Assembly: GCA_964425255.1 (NCBI GenBank)
Contig: CAYRMV010000148.1
Span: 1 to 7,925 of the forward strand
Reading direction: 5' to 3'
Source: CAYRMV01 sp964425255
GTDB taxonomy: Bacteria; Bacteroidota; Bacteroidia; Flavobacteriales_D; Crocinitomicaceae
DNA: 7,925 nucleotides
Position numbers and translations under genes: made by a program. Each line of letters opens with the position of its first letter. Position 1 is the stretch's first letter. Under the pieces are notes generated by a model, which saw only the letters and a program-made list of their open reading frames with translations, was not told where the DNA came from and made no database searches. Positions 6,128 to 7,925 of the stretch are shown here, piece by piece.

Positions 6128-7925
6128 TTAGCGTTTNNNNNNNNNNNNNNNNNNNNNNNNNNNNNNNNNNNNNNNNNNNNNNNNNNNNNNNNNNNNNNNN
6201 NNNNNNNNNNNNNNNNNNNNNNNNNNNNNNNNNNNNCGTCTATTTAGACTTGGATGTTTCCAAGCAAGCCCAGTACTTTGTTTTTTTGGTTGATTAGATT
6301 GATTAGTTGGTTGCATTTGTGGGTTGGTTGCGGCTTGAATTGCTGTGGTTACCATGTCCCATTGTTCTGTTGTGAAACTATCAAGACCAAACATAGAAGC
6401 GGCGGCACGCGCATAAACCATTGTATCTAGCTGCTCGTTCCTTGCTTGTAGCTTTTGCCAACTATATTTACCTTTATCTAAAACTAAAGCCTCACTACAA
6501 AGACCTTTAAAGTAATCAATGTCATACTCAGGGAAGTGACAAAAACCCTGTGGGTAAATAATTTTGCCTTCGTCTGTAAGTTCTGGATTAAGTTTTAACC
6601 AGCTAAATAATTCTGTTTTTATGTGGGAACTGCCTACAACCCATGTTCTATGAGCATAAATGCTAGTACCGTTTTGGCTTGGCAGTGCGTTTATTTCACC
6701 ACCCATTTTAAAATAAGAGCTTAAACTATCACTACCCTTGATTGCCCTTACTCTACTTGGATTATTCTTTTGAACAAATTGATGCACAAAAGACGTGTTA
6801 AAACCAGAATCAATGCAGGTTAGACTTATTGGCATTTTGTTGCCGTTATCCAAAAGGAAAGTTGAGTTAATAAGGGTTTGTAACTCGTTCCACGGTTGCA
6901 TTGTGTGAGTGGGTCCCATTATTACATTGTACTTAATAGAGTAGCTTTGTTTGTTCTTGGTCCAACCTACAACCTGTGCTTCTATCCTGTCAGCTTGGAC
7001 GTCCACTCCCATCGTTAAAAACTTAATTTCATCTGTTGGAATTGTGCCTTGTTGATATGGTTGTCTGTTGTTTTCAAAAATTCTGAAGTAATCGGGGGCA
7101 TCAACTTGTGGTTTATAAGTTTCGGCAAGGTGTACGTTAGTAAAAGAGCGCAAGCTTTCAGGACTTTGTTTTGCTTCAATGTAAAGCTTAACGAAGTGTG
7201 AAAGGGGTTGAAATGGGTTAACAATACAATTAGCGTGAAAACCAAGGTGTTCAATGTTTTCAGGATGTTCATGAATGAACTTTCCAGCTTTAACAGCGGC
7301 ATGTCTGTCACTTTCTGACCACATAACATTACAATGGCTACAAATATAACCGCAGTCACTTGGGTTTTTCTCATCAAAATAAACCTGACTCCAAACTGGT
7401 TTCTCAAAGTTATTGCAGTGGTTGCATTTAGCGTGGAAGTAACCTTTTGAGCTTTTGTTAAACCTGTTAGCAATCCTACTTGAACCGTCCGCTGTGGGTG
7501 TACTAACAGCACATACTAAGTAATTATAATATGTGGTAGCTCTGGCTTGTAGTAACTGTTCCGGGTCGCCTTCCCTACTGATTGTTTTATAACGGTCAAT
7601 TTCATCCATAAGGATGACTCTCGCGGAACGACTGGCAAGGTCTGAAGGAGCAGCAGCACTAACGACAGATAATTTTGCACCGTTAAGAAATTGTTTTAAG
7701 AATGTATGGTTGCCACTATCTCTGTCCCGCTTATCTTTAATTTTAGATGATAAAGCTTTAGTGTCTCTGATTAATGTTTCAATTCTTGTTTTGCTAAACT
7801 CTTCAGCTTGAGCTTCAGAGGGTTGCGCTAGAATGACAGAGGTTGGGTCTTCGCTTAGATAATATCCAAGTACATTAAGAATAAAGTCAGACTTCATTAG
7901 CTGCGCTGAAGTCATAAGCGTTATG
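6128..7925 (-). CDS. Phage terminase large subunit, lambda gpA family (5' end outside window)
   Basis: ATPase/nuclease subunit that cuts concatemeric phage DNA and drives it through the portal into the prohead. The frame is open to base 7925, so the N-terminus is missing; the first visible Met is at 7915 and residue numbers count from it. It lies within the ATPase fold, so it is not the true start. Seen: a Walker A-like stretch SAQLMKSD (residues 3-10), Walker B VILMDEID (100-107), a coupling motif AVSTPT (136-141), and a four-cysteine zinc-ribbon-like insert, CNHC (164-167) with CSHC (192-195). Nuclease acidic positions lie in GVDVQ (D305), CIDSG (D369) and NEQLDTMVYA (D497). This motif order is that of the gpA family (Terminase_GpA). 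About 597 codons are visible, including 34 unknown codons from the gap at 6137-6236. The last two codons after the gap (Lys-Arg-stop) belong to terminase only if the gap length keeps the frame. The portal gene starts 10 nt downstream. Confidence 0.96.
   Translation of the reverse strand, partial: ITLMTSAQLMKSDFILNVLGYYLSEDPTSVILAQPSEAQAEEFSKTRIETLIRDTKALSSKIKDKRDRDSGNHTFLKQFLNGAKLSVVSAAAPSDLASRSARVILMDEIDRYKTISREGDPEQLLQARATTYYNYLVCAVSTPTADGSSRIANRFNKSSKGYFHAKCNHCNNFEKPVWSQVYFDEKNPSDCGYICSHCNVMWSESDRHAAVKAGKFIHEHPENIEHLGFHANCIVNPFQPLSHFVKLYIEAKQSPESLRSFTNVHLAETYKPQVDAPDYFRIFENNRQPYQQGTIPTDEIKFLTMGVDVQADRIEAQVVGWTKNKQSYSIKYNVIMGPTHTMQPWNELQTLINSTFLLDNGNKMPISLTCIDSGFNTSFVHQFVQKNNPSRVRAIKGSDSLSSYFKMGGEINALPSQNGTSIYAHRTWVVGSSHIKTELFSWLKLNPELTDEGKIIYPQGFCHFPEYDIDYFKGLCSEALVLDKGKYSWQKLQARNEQLDTMVYARAAASMFGLDSFTTEQWDMVTTAIQAATNPQMQPTNQSNQPKKQSTGLAWKHPSLNRXXXXXXXXXXXXXXXXXXXXXXXXXXXXXXXXXXKR
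6137..6236. other. Assembly gap (100 N) at the 3' end of terminase
   Basis: Exactly 100 undetermined bases, the usual placeholder for a gap of unknown size. As written the terminase frame stays open across it, which would happen one time in three by chance. A small head-completion gene such as a gpW homologue, which sits between terminase and portal in lambda, could be hidden here if the true gap is longer. Confidence 0.95.

Noticed and set aside
7015..7512. 165-codon minus-strand frame inside the terminase gene
   Set aside because: Out-of-frame shadow of a well-supported terminase segment that includes the zinc-ribbon cysteines; no domain recognised.
1..7925. CRISPR array, tRNA, insertion sequence or defence system
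   Set aside because: No regularly spaced repeats, cloverleaf, transposase or inverted terminal repeats seen; all sequence is accounted for by phage morphogenesis genes, short spacers and gaps.

Overview
This window is the head-to-tail morphogenesis block of a lambda-type tailed phage (siphovirus morphology) or prophage. Every real gene lies on the minus strand, so the genes run from base 7925 towards base 1. The order is large terminase (gpA family), portal (gpB family), prohead protease/scaffold/major capsid fusion, head-tail joining protein (gpFII-like), tail terminator (gpU-like, interrupted by an assembly gap), tail tube protein, and the tail assembly chaperone pair G and G-T. The tape measure gene would be expected just beyond base 1. 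The DNA is moderately AT-rich, with Shine-Dalgarno sites of the AAGGA/AGGT type before nearly every gene. Terminase, portal and capsid families of this kind are typical of phages of Proteobacteria. The host cannot be fixed further; an AT-rich gammaproteobacterium is a guess.

Region 7925-4639 carries the packaging motor and portal: a gpA-type terminase, open through the right edge of the window, and a gpB-type portal 10 nt downstream. Region 4624-2696 is one long frame with an HK97-type prohead protease at its N-terminus, an E/K/A-rich scaffold-like segment containing a gap, and an HK97-fold capsid domain at its C-terminus. A good internal ribosome binding site and ATG (start 3748) lie exactly at the head of the capsid domain. 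Region 2692-2096 holds two small neck genes. Region 2078-909 is the tail tube gene. The 106 nt after it (803-908) form the only real intergenic space; it is GC-rich and contains two tandem terminator-like hairpins pointing in the direction of transcription. Region 802-1 is the tail chaperone: a 125-codon frame ends in the slippery heptamer A AAA AAC followed at once by UAA, and a second frame without a usable start is open in the -1 register to the window edge. This is the arrangement of lambda G/GT.

The genes are tightly packed (0-17 nt apart apart from the 106-nt spacer), so they are probably one late transcript. Terminase packages DNA through the portal into the shell. The protease clears scaffold from the capsid fusion. 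FII-like and U-like proteins finish the head and tail ends, and G/GT load the tape measure so that tail tube subunits can polymerise.

Three runs of exactly 100 N (2257-2356, 3860-3959, 6137-6236) are placeholder gaps of unknown true length. The reading frame shows that the first cannot really be 100 nt. I saw no sign of a wholly new system. The most interesting points are the programmed frameshift with its adjacent stop, the internal capsid start inside the protease fusion, and the structured spacer between tail tube and chaperone.
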